Source: an uncultured Verrucomicrobiota bacterium | Lineage (GTDB): Bacteria; Verrucomicrobiota; Kiritimatiellia; CAIVKH01 | NCBI GenBank assembly: GCA_937894535.1 | Contig: CALBHI010000031.1 | Location: forward strand, 1-10,069 | DNA: 10,069 bases | Reading direction: 5' to 3' | Part shown: one piece after another, positions 1 to 6,399 of the stretch | Layout of the letters: each line of letters starts with the position of its first letter | Numbering within the stretch: position 1 is the first letter of the stretch | Notes under the pieces: model-generated | Told to the model about the DNA's origin: nothing | The model's input: the letters and a program-made list of their open reading frames with translations, nothing else | The model's database searches: none | Made by a program: the position numbers and the translations under genes

Positions 1-1082
1 CCGGGGCGAATACCGGGGATATAGCCCCCGTGCTTTTTCAAATCATCGGAAATCTGCACGGGATTAAATTGCGTAGCTACCCAGAAATACGAGAAGAACA
101 GAATCATCAATCCATACAGGATGTTGTGCAGGGTGGTATCCGGCCGCAAGTGGATGGCCATCCGCTGAAAGAAGTCCACCGGGATCATTTCCAGAATCTT
201 CGGGGGAAACATCAGGATCGCCTGGGCAAAAATGATCGGCATCACGCCGGCATAATTGACACGCAGGGGCATGTACGTGCTTTGGCCGCCATACACCTTG
301 CGACCAACCACACGTTTGGCGTACTGAACGGGAATCTTGCGTTGGGCTTGGGTCACGGCGACCACCGTGATGATCACGGCGAGAATCATGACCAGCAAGC
401 CGACCGCGTGGAAGATGGTGAACTGCACAACGCCATCGACCGGGCGGAACATGGCTACTGCCTTCTGGATTGCGCTGGGAAGGGAGCTGACAATACCGAT
501 GGTGATGATGATGGAAATGCCGTTGCCAATACCGCGGTCCGTGATTTGTTCACCCAGCCACATCAACAGCATGGTTGCCGTGGTCATGGTCACGATGGTC
601 AGCAACCGGAACCCCCAGCCTTCCATGTGAACGATCTTGCCCGGGACACCAAACGCCTCGGGGTTTTCCAGGGTTACCGCCATCGCATACCCTTGCACGA
701 CGCAAAGGAAAACCGTCAGGTAACGGGTGTACTGGGTGATCTTCGCACGGCCAGCATCCCCCTCGCGAGCCAACCGCTCGAGCGAAGGCACAACCGCGGT
801 CAGCAACTGAAGGATGATCGACGCGCTGATGTACGGCATGATGCCCAAGGCGCCAACCGCGCAATTCTGCAGCGCACCACCACTGAACAGGTCGAACATG
901 CCGACAAAACTGCCACCGGCCATGTTGTGCAACTGGTCGATGAACTGGCGAAGCAACACGGCATCGACTCCCGGAGTGGGAACGACCGCCACCAAACGGC
1001 AGATGAAGATCATGCCGAAGGTGAAGAATATGCGCTGGCGCAATTCCGGGATACGAAGACTGTTGGCAAAGGCTGATAGCAT
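1..1082 (-). CDS. secY: Preprotein translocase subunit SecY (partial, 3' end beyond window)
   Basis: The first 360 codons are present; the gene runs off the window at position 1, and SecY is usually 430-500 residues. SecY is the ten-helix channel of the SecYEG translocon in the inner membrane. Visible are the first helix (about 18-36), the plug region SFVGMFDLFSGGALQ (58-72), MPYISASIILQLL (82-94) and ITDRGIGNGISIII (180-193). Also present are the cytosolic loop QRKIPVQYAKR (247-257), MPIIFAQAIL (281-290) and the DLKKHGGYIPGIRP segment (347-360) leading towards helix 9. The ATG at 1082 is 13 bases after rplO; a clear ribosome binding site is lacking, with only CAGG nearby. It closes the spc operon in most bacteria. 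Confidence 0.97.
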   Translation of the reverse strand, partial: MLSAFANSLRIPELRQRIFFTFGMIFICRLVAVVPTPGVDAVLLRQFIDQLHNMAGGSFVGMFDLFSGGALQNCAVGALGIMPYISASIILQLLTAVVPSLERLAREGDAGRAKITQYTRYLTVFLCVVQGYAMAVTLENPEAFGVPGKIVHMEGWGFRLLTIVTMTTATMLLMWLGEQITDRGIGNGISIIITIGIVSSLPSAIQKAVAMFRPVDGVVQFTIFHAVGLLVMILAVIITVVAVTQAQRKIPVQYAKRVVGRKVYGGQSTYMPLRVNYAGVMPIIFAQAILMFPPKILEMIPVDFFQRMAIHLRPDTTLHNILYGLMILFFSYFWVATQFNPVQISDDLKKHGGYIPGIRP

Positions 1083-1095
1083 TGGATACGGCCTG

Positions 1096-1539
1096 TTACG
1101 CTACCGTGATGCACTGACCGCCTGCGGCCTCGATCTTTTCACGGGCCGAGCTGCTGAACGCATGGGCTTTGACTGTAAGCTTGCGGTTCAATGCACCATT
1201 GCCCAGCACCTTGACCGGGCGCTTGGTGTCATGCACCAGACCGGCTTTGACCAGGGCGACGGCATCAATCTCGGAACCGTTTTCAAAGACGTCGAGATCC
1301 ACAATGTTCACCGGGGCAAAAACAACCTTGACCGGGTTGTTAAAGCCGCGTTTCGGCATACGGCGGATCAGGCGCATCTGACCACCTTCGAATGTCGCCT
1401 TGCGCTTGTGACCGGAACGCGACATCTGGCCCTTGGTTCCACGGCAGGAAGTCTTGCCGTGACCGGATGATTCGCCGCAACCGACGCGCTTCTTTTTGCG
1501 CACGGCGCCTTTGGAATTCTTAATCGAGTGGAGATGCAT
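1096..1539 (-). CDS. rplO: 50S ribosomal protein L15
   Basis: A 147-residue late-assembly protein of the 50S subunit with a long basic N-terminal tail. Seen are KKKRVGCGESSGHGKTSCRG (15-34), KGQMSRSGHKR (36-46) and the signature FEGGQMRLIRRMPKRGFNN (50-68), followed by the usual mixed alpha/beta C-terminal domain. The ATG at 1539 follows AAAGG by about 10 bases. It lies directly after rpsE with no space for rpmD (L30). secY begins 13 bases after its stop, the standard spc arrangement. Confidence 0.96.
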   Translation of the reverse strand: MHLHSIKNSKGAVRKKKRVGCGESSGHGKTSCRGTKGQMSRSGHKRKATFEGGQMRLIRRMPKRGFNNPVKVVFAPVNIVDLDVFENGSEIDAVALVKAGLVHDTKRPVKVLGNGALNRKLTVKAHAFSSSAREKIEAAGGQCITVA

Positions 1540-1556
1540 GATCTGGGAACCTTTAT

Positions 1557-2057
1557 TTACTTCGTGGCGATGATGACACCGCGCTCTTCGAGGATGGCTT
1601 CACGCGAGGACAATTTCTGGAGTCCGAGCATCGTGGCGCGGATGACGTTCAGCGGATTGGTGCTGCCCATCGACTTGGCCAGTACATCGCGAACCCCCGA
1701 CAATTCCAGGACCGCGCGCATGCCGCCGCCGGCGATGACGCCCGTACCTTCAGAGGCAGGCCGCATATACACGGACGCCCCATCAAACTTGCTCATCACC
1801 TCGTGGGGAATGGTCTTGTTTTTCATGGTGATGCGCACCGCGCTGCGCTTGGCGGCTTCGGTACCCTTCCGGATGGCATCAGCCACCTCGTTGGCCTTGC
1901 CGAGGGCGAAGCCCACGCGTCCATTGCGGTCACCAACCACAATCAGCGCACTGAAACTGAAACGCCGACCGCCCTTGACGACCTTCGCGCAACGGTTCAC
2001 ATGGATCACGCGCTCTTCGAATTCCGACTTGCTCTCTCTGTCCTTGAATTGACTCAC
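1557..2057 (-). CDS. rpsE: 30S ribosomal protein S5
   Basis: A 166-residue protein at the mRNA entrance of the 30S subunit, important for decoding accuracy and the target region of spectinomycin-resistance changes. The double-stranded RNA-binding-like N-terminal domain covers about 14-78. It includes the KGGRRFSF loop (28-35), which keeps the usual residues, and VGDRNGRVGFALGKA (41-55). The C-terminal domain has GTGVIAGGGMRAVLELSGV (104-122) and GSTNPLNVIRAT. The start is GTG at 2057, with AGGAGA (2065-2070) 7 bases upstream. rpmD normally follows; here the next gene, 17 bases on, is rplO. Confidence 0.97.
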   Translation of the reverse strand: MSQFKDRESKSEFEERVIHVNRCAKVVKGGRRFSFSALIVVGDRNGRVGFALGKANEVADAIRKGTEAAKRSAVRITMKNKTIPHEVMSKFDGASVYMRPASEGTGVIAGGGMRAVLELSGVRDVLAKSMGSTNPLNVIRATMLGLQKLSSREAILEERGVIIATK

Positions 2058-2064
2058 GACAAAT

Positions 2065-2070
2065 TCTCCT
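2065..2070 (-). promoter_or_regulatory. Shine-Dalgarno site for the GTG start of rpsE
   Basis: AGGAGA lies 7 bases before the GTG at 2057, in the 20-base gap after rplR. The start gives MSQFKDRE and a normal-length S5. Confidence 0.8.
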
Positions 2071-2077
2071 GGTTACC

Positions 2078-2437
2078 TTAAAACACGAGGCCGTTTTCGC
2101 GCGCCGCTTCAGCCATCAGCTTGATCCGGCCACGATAGGGAAATCCACCGCGATCGAAAACAACAGCCTGCAGGCCGACGCCTTTCGCCGCTTCCGCGGC
2201 AAGCGCGCCCAACTTCTTGGCGGCTTCGCTGTTCGCGCGTGCAGCGCCCGCCATGGCGGACGACTTCGTCGAAACGGCGGCGAGGGTGCGGGAAGCATCG
2301 TCGTCGATAAACTGCACATAAATATGCTGGTTCGACACGTAAACGCTCATGCGCGGGCGATCGGCCGTCCCCCGTACTTTCTGGCGAAGACGGAGGTGAC
2401 GACGGGTACGGTATTCTGCCTTGGTGTTGACTTTCAT
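2078..2437 (-). CDS. rplR: 50S ribosomal protein L18
   Basis: A 119-residue protein that binds 5S rRNA in the central protuberance together with L5. The basic N-terminus RTRRHLRLRQKVRGTADRPR (10-29) is the rRNA-binding tail. It leads into MSVYVSNQHIYVQFIDDDA (30-48). The C-terminus VVFDRGGFPYRGRIKLMAEA matches the L18 signature. Length is normal. The ATG follows the rplF stop by 2 bases. rpsE begins 20 bases after its stop. Confidence 0.97.
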   Translation of the reverse strand: MKVNTKAEYRTRRHLRLRQKVRGTADRPRMSVYVSNQHIYVQFIDDDASRTLAAVSTKSSAMAGAARANSEAAKKLGALAAEAAKGVGLQAVVFDRGGFPYRGRIKLMAEAARENGLVF

Positions 2438-2439
2438 GA

Positions 2440-2976
2440 TTATGCAACCGCCTTGCCGGCTTTGCGGCGAACATGTTCACCCTTGTAACGGACACCCTTG
2501 CCCTTGTAGGGCTCGGCCGGGTAGAAGGACCGGATACGGGCGCTGATCTGGCCGACCAATTGTTTGTCGGGACCACTCACCAGGATGTTGGTATTGTCGG
2601 TCACCTTGACCGCAATCGAGGCCGGCAGCTCAAACTCGATGGGATGGGAATAGCCCAGAGCCAGGTTGAGTTTCTGGCCCTGCACACTGGCCTTGAAACC
2701 TACGCCCTGAATTTCCAGTTCGCGGGTGTACCCTTGGGATACGCCTTGAACCATGTTGGCGACCAAGCTACGCACCGTGCCGTGCATGGCACGGGCAAAC
2801 GGGGTTTGCGAAGTCGGTGAAACCTGCGCTTCGTTTCCTTCCAACGTCACGGAGACTTCCGCGGGAAAGGTCATGACCAATTCGCCCTTCGGGCCCTTGG
2901 CCTTGATCTGATTGCCGTCCACCCCGAGGGTCACCCCGGCGGGAACAGTCACTGCTTTTTTGCCAATACGCGACAT
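2440..2976 (-). CDS. rplF: 50S ribosomal protein L6
   Basis: A 178-residue protein near the sarcin-ricin loop at the factor-binding site. It starts MSRIGKKAVTVPAGV, has two related halves as usual, and ends with the signature FYPAEPYKGKGVRYKGEHV (151-169) and RRKAGK. The frame continues upstream to 3012, but the ATG at 2976 gives the standard N-terminus and has GTGAGG 5 bases upstream. The upstream extension overlaps rpsH and is rejected. The gap to rplR is only 2 bases. Confidence 0.97.
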   Translation of the reverse strand: MSRIGKKAVTVPAGVTLGVDGNQIKAKGPKGELVMTFPAEVSVTLEGNEAQVSPTSQTPFARAMHGTVRSLVANMVQGVSQGYTRELEIQGVGFKASVQGQKLNLALGYSHPIEFELPASIAVKVTDNTNILVSGPDKQLVGQISARIRSFYPAEPYKGKGVRYKGEHVRRKAGKAVA

Positions 2977-2983
2977 AAAAACC

Positions 2984-3382
2984 TCACCAAACGTAACAAA
3001 TGACTTCGCCACCGATCTTCGAGCGGCGTGCTTCCTTGTCGGTCAGCAGACCGCGGGATGTGCTAAGAATGGCCACCCCGATACCACCGAATACCTTCGG
3101 AAGTTCGCCGGATCCGACGTACTTGCGCAAACCAGGCTTGCTGATTCGGCTCAAACCGCGGATCACGGCCTTTTCACCACGGCCATACTTCAGGGTAAGG
3201 CGGATGTAGCTGCGCGTTTCAACCTGCTCAATCGAATAACCGGCGACAAAACCCTCACGGGTAAGAATCCGGGCGATCTCGGCCTTCAGGCGCGAATGCG
3301 GGACATCCACGGTTGCATGGCCAGCCGAGGCGGCATTGCGCACACGGGTAAGCATATCAGAAATAGGATCATTAAGACTCAT
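2984..3382 (-). CDS. rpsH: 30S ribosomal protein S8
   Basis: A 132-residue protein, a primary binder of the 16S central domain and, in E. coli, the translational repressor of the spc operon. It begins MSLNDPISDMLTRVRNA and ends with the signature GGIGVAILSTSRGLLTDKEA (99-118), then GGEVICYVW. The frame is open upstream to 3505, but the ATG at 3382 is chosen because AGGAG (3390-3394) lies 7 bases before it and the N-terminus then matches the family. Its TGA stop is embedded in the GTGAGG that serves as binding site for rplF. Confidence 0.97.
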   Translation of the reverse strand: MSLNDPISDMLTRVRNAASAGHATVDVPHSRLKAEIARILTREGFVAGYSIEQVETRSYIRLTLKYGRGEKAVIRGLSRISKPGLRKYVGSGELPKVFGGIGVAILSTSRGLLTDKEARRSKIGGEVICYVW

Positions 3383-3396
3383 ACGTGAACTCCTGC

Positions 3397-3582
3397 TTAC
3401 CAGCTCGCCTTGACCACGCCGGGGATTTTTCCTTCCAGCGCCAATTCGCGGAAGCAAATACGGCACAACTGGAACTTGCGGATGTAGGCGCGGGGACGGC
3501 CGCAATTACGGCAACGGTTGTAACCGCGCGAAGAGAACTTCGGCGGACGGGAAGCTTTAACAACTAGGGATGTTTTGGCCAA
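3397..3582 (-). CDS. rpsN: 30S ribosomal protein S14, zinc-binding short form (type Z)
   Basis: A 61-residue protein of the 30S head. It is the short, zinc-containing form, with four cysteines in two CxxC pairs (Cys24, Cys27, Cys40, Cys43). The YNRCRNCGRPRAYIRKFQ and CRICFRELALEGKIPGV segments are standard. The longer cysteine-free form found in E. coli is about 101 residues. The start codon is TTG at 3582, preceded by GGAGG (3590-3594) with a 7-base spacer; no ATG or GTG start would give the usual N-terminus. Gaps are 17 bases to rplE and 14 to rpsH. Confidence 0.97.
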   Translation of the reverse strand: MAKTSLVVKASRPPKFSSRGYNRCRNCGRPRAYIRKFQLCRICFRELALEGKIPGVVKASW

Positions 3583-3589
3583 GGTGGTT

Positions 3590-3594
3590 CCTCC
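3590..3594 (-). promoter_or_regulatory. Shine-Dalgarno site for the TTG start of rpsN
   Basis: GGAGG lies 7 bases before the TTG at 3582, in the 17-base gap after rplE. It is the main evidence for this start codon besides the expected S14 N-terminus. Confidence 0.8.
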
Positions 3595-3599
3595 AGAAA

Positions 3600-4154
3600 T
3601 TAGCGCTCAAACGGCACTCCGAGCAATTTGAGCAACTCCAGCGCCGCCTCGTTGCTCTTGGCCGAGGTGACGATGGTGATATCCATACCCTGAGTCCGTT
3701 TGACCCGGTCCGGATCAATCTCCGGGAACAGCGTCTGCTCGGTCAGGCCCAGGGTGTAATTCCCTTTGCCGTCGAAGGCCTTGCGGGAAACGCCGCGGAA
3801 GTCGCGGATACGCGGCAGCACCACGTACAGCAAGCGCTCGAGGAACTCGTACATCAACTGACCGCGCAACGTGACTTTGGCCCCGATGGGCATGTGCTCG
3901 CGCAGCTTGAAGTTCGAAATGCTCTTGCGGGCGTTGGTGACCACCGGCTTCTGACCGGCGATTTTGGTCAGTTCATCGGTCATCAACTTGAACTGGTCCT
4001 TGTCAACCGAGGTGTTGACACTCATGTTGATGACGACCTTCTTCAATCCGGGGATGTCCATCGGATTGCTGATGTTCAACGCTTTCTGAAGCGCAGGACG
4101 GATCTCCGACTTGTATCGCTCGCGGAGGCTGGGAATAATTGTTGGGGCTACCAT
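3600..4154 (-). CDS. rplE: 50S ribosomal protein L5
   Basis: A 184-residue protein that, with 5S rRNA and L18, forms the central protuberance and contacts P-site tRNA. Seen are GLKKVVINMSVN (36-47), GQKPVVTNARKSISNFKLRE (67-86), LPRIRDFRGVS (113-123) and the C-terminal RTQGMDITIVTSAKSNEAA (153-171). All are standard. The ATG at 4154 has only a weak AGAGAG upstream. In E. coli, S8 represses the spc operon by binding the mRNA around the rplE start; I cannot show such a site here. Confidence 0.97.
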   Translation of the reverse strand: MVAPTIIPSLRERYKSEIRPALQKALNISNPMDIPGLKKVVINMSVNTSVDKDQFKLMTDELTKIAGQKPVVTNARKSISNFKLREHMPIGAKVTLRGQLMYEFLERLLYVVLPRIRDFRGVSRKAFDGKGNYTLGLTEQTLFPEIDPDRVKRTQGMDITIVTSAKSNEAALELLKLLGVPFER

Positions 4155-4178
4155 ATGCGTGCTCTCTATACCGGCGCT

Positions 4179-4463
4179 TTAGGCCTGCTTGCGGCCGGGT
4201 TTATCTTTCGAACGTTCGACCACACGCAAGTTGGACAGGGCAATGGTCCCTTCCTTCTCGACAATGCCGCCTTCGGGATTGTCCTGGGTCTTGCGCATGT
4301 GCTTTTTGACGAAATTCAATCCTTCGACAACGGCGCGTCCCTTTTCCGGAAAGACCCGGAGGACCTTGCCGGACTTGCCGCCGGCAGCATCATCACCGGC
4401 AATGGCGACGACGATATCACCACGGCGAACGTGGACATGGGGCTTGCGGGTGACAGTCTTCAT
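4179..4463 (-). CDS. rplX: 50S ribosomal protein L24
   Basis: A 94-residue assembly-initiator protein of the 50S subunit. A KOW motif occupies about residues 12-39 (VRRGDIVVAIAGDD, then GKSGKVLRVFPEKGR), followed by VEGLNFVKKHMRKTQDNPEG, the usual L24 central segment. It is at the short end of the 94-105 range usual for the family. The start overlaps the rplN stop by one base. A 24-base gap separates it from rplE, the second largest non-coding gap in the window. Confidence 0.97.
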   Translation of the reverse strand: MKTVTRKPHVHVRRGDIVVAIAGDDAAGGKSGKVLRVFPEKGRAVVEGLNFVKKHMRKTQDNPEGGIVEKEGTIALSNLRVVERSKDKPGRKQA

Positions 4464-4828
4464 TAGAGCACCTCAGGAGCCAGGGAAATGACCTTCATGA
4501 AATTCTTGTCGCGCAGTTCGCGAGCCACCGGACCAAAGATGCGGGTACCCTTGGGGTTCTTATCGGCATCGATGATCACGGCCGCGTTGTGGTCGAATTT
4601 CAATTTCGATCCATCGGCACGACTGATGGTCTGGCGGGTGCGGACAATCAAGGCGCTGTGAACCTCGCCCTTCTTGACCATACCGGTGGGAATCGCTTCC
4701 TTCACGCTGACCTTGATGATGTCACCAATGCGGGCAAAGGTCTTGCGTTGCCCCAGCACATGGATGCACATCAGGGAACGCGCGCCGGTATTGTCGGCTA
4801 CTTCAAGACGGGTCTGCTTGGTAATCAT
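4463..4828 (-). CDS. rplN: 50S ribosomal protein L14
   Basis: A 121-residue protein that contacts the 30S subunit at an intersubunit bridge and binds the silencing factor RsfS. The sequence is highly typical: LEVADNTGAR (8-17), GDIIKVSVKEAIPTGMVKKG (35-54), VHSALIVRTR (56-65) and the C-terminal GTRIFGPVARELRDKNFMKV (94-113). It is the first gene of the spc operon in E. coli. Here it follows rpsQ with an ATGA overlap and precedes rplX with a one-base TAATG overlap, making a tightly coupled rpsQ-rplN-rplX trio. Confidence 0.98.
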   Translation of the reverse strand: MITKQTRLEVADNTGARSLMCIHVLGQRKTFARIGDIIKVSVKEAIPTGMVKKGEVHSALIVRTRQTISRADGSKLKFDHNAAVIIDADKNPKGTRIFGPVARELRDKNFMKVISLAPEVL

Positions 4829-5103
4829 TCGGCACCTCGCACCGATTTATGGACGATCTCAACCAGACGCCAGTTCTTCTGGCGGCTGATCGGGCGGGTT
4901 TCGACAATGCGAACCTTGTCGCCCAGATGCGCCTCATTGCGCTCGTCATGCGCGTGAAATTTCTTAACCCGGGTAACGGTTTTGCCATACACCGGATGCC
5001 GAAACCGGTCGGTCACGGCAACGACAATGGTCTTGTCCATCTTGTCGCTGGTTACCACACCGGTGCGGCTCTTGCGAACACCACGTTGAACTGCCTCAGT
5101 CAT
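4825..5103 (-). CDS. rpsQ: 30S ribosomal protein S17
   Basis: A 92-residue OB-fold protein, a primary binder of the 16S rRNA 5' domain. It shows RKSRTGVVTSDKMDKTIVV (10-28) and the signature GDKVRIVETRPISRQKNWR (61-79). The ATG lies 6 bases after the rpmC stop, with AAGGGG in the end of rpmC as a possible binding site. In E. coli this is the last gene of the S10 operon. Here its TGA overlaps the rplN start by 4 bases (ATGA), so no transcription break fits between the two classical operons. Confidence 0.97.
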   Translation of the reverse strand: MTEAVQRGVRKSRTGVVTSDKMDKTIVVAVTDRFRHPVYGKTVTRVKKFHAHDERNEAHLGDKVRIVETRPISRQKNWRLVEIVHKSVRGAE

Positions 5104-5109
5104 TACCTA

Positions 5110-5310
5110 TTACCCCTTGCTCAGCTGCTTTTCGCGCACAACCGTGTTGATGCGGGCGATGTTGCGGCGCAATTCACGGATGCGGGACGGCTTTTCCAGC
5201 CGGCCGGTTGATTGTTGAATTTTCAGGTTCACGAACTCGGTGCGGGCATCCTGCAGCTGTTGCTGCAGTTCGGCATCGGTCGATTCCCGGATGGTTGCGG
5301 CTTTTTTCAT
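5110..5310 (-). CDS. rpmC: 50S ribosomal protein L29
   Basis: A 66-residue, largely helical protein near the tunnel exit, next to L23. The pattern is typical: an ESTDAELQQQLQDARTEFVNL helix (9-29), then the QQSTGRLEKPSRIRELRRNIAR segment (32-53) that carries the L29 signature. Length is normal. The ATG shares one base with the rplP stop (TAATG), which implies reinitiation. The stop is followed by a second in-frame stop (TAATAG), and rpsQ begins 6 bases after the first. Confidence 0.97.
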   Translation of the reverse strand: MKKAATIRESTDAELQQQLQDARTEFVNLKIQQSTGRLEKPSRIRELRRNIARINTVVREKQLSKG

Positions 5311-5723
5311 TACAGACCTCGCGTCACGAAACGGGTGGCGATTGGCATTTTGCTTGCGGCCAGACGAAACGCCTCGCGGGCCAAGGCTTCCGGAATACCA
5401 TCAAGTTCGAAGATCATGGTGCCGGGGCGAACCACGGCAACCCATCCCTCAACCGGTCCCTTGCCTTTGCCCTGGCGGACTTCCAAGGGCTTTTTGGTAT
5501 AAGGCTTGTCGGGATAGATCCGGACCCAGAGTTTGCCTTTGCGTTTCATGGCGCGGCTGACCGCGACACGGCAGGCTTCGATCTGGATATTGGTGATCCA
5601 GGCACGACCCAGCGACTGGATTCCATATTCACCAAAGGCGAGGGTGTTGCAGGAGGTGGCGTTCCCCTTGCGCGAACCACGTTGGACTTTGCGGTACTTG
5701 ACCCGCTTAGGCATAAGTGGCAT
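5310..5723 (-). CDS. rplP: 50S ribosomal protein L16
   Basis: A 137-residue protein located next to the A-site tRNA elbow, needed late in 50S assembly. It has the family signatures MPKRVKYRKVQRG (4-16), GRAWITNIQIEACRVA (39-54) and EVRQGKGKGPVEGWVA (81-96). Arg83 matches the arginine that is hydroxylated in E. coli L16. Two in-frame ATGs are possible (5723 and 5714). A strong GAAGGAG is 7 bases before the first and 16 before the second, so I choose 5723, which adds the residues MPL. Either choice overlaps the end of rpsC (17 or 8 bases). Its stop overlaps the rpmC start by one base (TAATG). Confidence 0.97.
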   Translation of the reverse strand: MPLMPKRVKYRKVQRGSRKGNATSCNTLAFGEYGIQSLGRAWITNIQIEACRVAVSRAMKRKGKLWVRIYPDKPYTKKPLEVRQGKGKGPVEGWVAVVRPGTMIFELDGIPEALAREAFRLAASKMPIATRFVTRGL

Positions 5724-6369
5724 GAGTCTGCTCCTTCACAACAGGTTCTTCGTTTTTGCGGCAGATCCACACCTTCACGCCGATACAACCGGCCACGGTG
5801 CGCGCCTCGGTAAAACCATACTGAATGTTCGCGCGCAGGGTATGCAGCGGAACCTTGCCTTCCTTGTAGCCTTCGGTACGGGCCAGTTCAGCTCCGCCGA
5901 GGCGGCCAGCGACGCGGACTTTGATACCCAGCGCGCCGAGGTCCATCGACAATTGTACCGCGCGCTTGAGGGCGCGGCGGAACGAGACACGGCGTTCCAG
6001 CTGGACGGCGATATTCTCGGCGACCAGTTGAGCCGTGGTGTCGGGATCCTTCACTTCGCGGATTTCAACATAGATTTCCTTGCCGGTCTTCTTGGAGATC
6101 TCCTCCTTGAGCTTCTCAATGTCCTGGCCTTTACGACCGATGACAATACCGGGCCGGGCAGTGAAGACCGTAATTCGGGCGCGGTTGGCATAACGCTCGA
6201 TCACGACTTCCGGAACCGCGGCATCCTTGAGACGGCTCTTGACCATCTTGCGGATCTCGATGTCCTCGTGGAGGAGATCGCCGAATTCCTTCTTGCTGGC
6301 AAACCAGCGGGAACGCCAATCCTTGTTGACGGCTACCCGCAAACCATTTGGATTTACTTTCTGTCCCAA
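5707..6369 (-). CDS. rpsC: 30S ribosomal protein S3
   Basis: A 220-residue protein of the 30S head that, with S4 and S5, forms the mRNA entry site. The N-terminus MGQKVNPNGLRV is standard. The type II KH domain holds GIVIGRKGQDIEKLK, with the GRKG loop at residues 78-81. The C-terminal domain has AGRLGGAELARTE and GKVPLHTLRANIQYG. The start codon is TTG at 6369: AAAGGAG (6376-6382) is 6 bases upstream, and the nearby ATG at 6374 is out of frame. The gene ends THATYA and overlaps rplP by 17 bases. A short hairpin precedes its binding site (separate entry). Confidence 0.97.
   Translation of the reverse strand: MGQKVNPNGLRVAVNKDWRSRWFASKKEFGDLLHEDIEIRKMVKSRLKDAAVPEVVIERYANRARITVFTARPGIVIGRKGQDIEKLKEEISKKTGKEIYVEIREVKDPDTTAQLVAENIAVQLERRVSFRRALKRAVQLSMDLGALGIKVRVAGRLGGAELARTEGYKEGKVPLHTLRANIQYGFTEARTVAGCIGVKVWICRKNEEPVVKEQTHATYA
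5731..5737 (-). promoter_or_regulatory. Shine-Dalgarno site that sets the rplP start
   Basis: GAAGGAG lies within the last codons of rpsC, 7 bases before the ATG at 5723 and 16 before the alternative ATG at 5714. The spacing favours the upstream ATG and therefore a 17-base overlap of rpsC and rplP. Confidence 0.8.
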
Positions 6370-6375
6370 GTCATG

Positions 6376-6382
6376 CTCCTTT
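6376..6382 (-). promoter_or_regulatory. Shine-Dalgarno site for the TTG start of rpsC
   Basis: AAAGGAG is 6 bases before the TTG at 6369. It is strong enough to support a non-ATG start that gives the standard MGQKVNP N-terminus. The AAA overlaps the 3' arm of a small hairpin. Confidence 0.8.
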
Positions 6383-6394
6383 CGGAAAACGAAA
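6380..6394 (-). promoter_or_regulatory. Small hairpin in the rplV-rpsC gap
   Basis: The 30-base gap between rplV and rpsC contains TTTCG, a 5-base loop TTTTC, then CGAAA: a perfect 5-pair stem that a T-G wobble can extend by one pair. The 3' arm shares AAA with the rpsC binding site AAAGGAG. It has no following T-run, so it is not an intrinsic terminator. The stem is short and mostly A-U, so any effect on rpsC initiation is speculative. Confidence 0.35.
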
Positions 6395-6399
6395 ATCGC

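Noticed and set aside
30..1076. Long plus-strand open frame of 348 codons opposite secY
   Set aside because: It lies wholly antisense to a secure secY reading frame, has a low-complexity His/Asp/Gln-rich translation typical of the reverse frame of a GC-rich gene, and no plausible start context.
3383..3505. N-terminal extension of S8
   Set aside because: The extra 41 residues come from reading rpsN in another frame. The ATG at 3382 has AGGAG and gives the standard 132-residue S8.
4155..4178. S8 repressor site at the rplX-rplE junction
   Set aside because: In E. coli such a site exists near the rplE start, but I find only a 4-pair GGCC stem at the end of rplX here. That is too weak to call an operator without covariation data.
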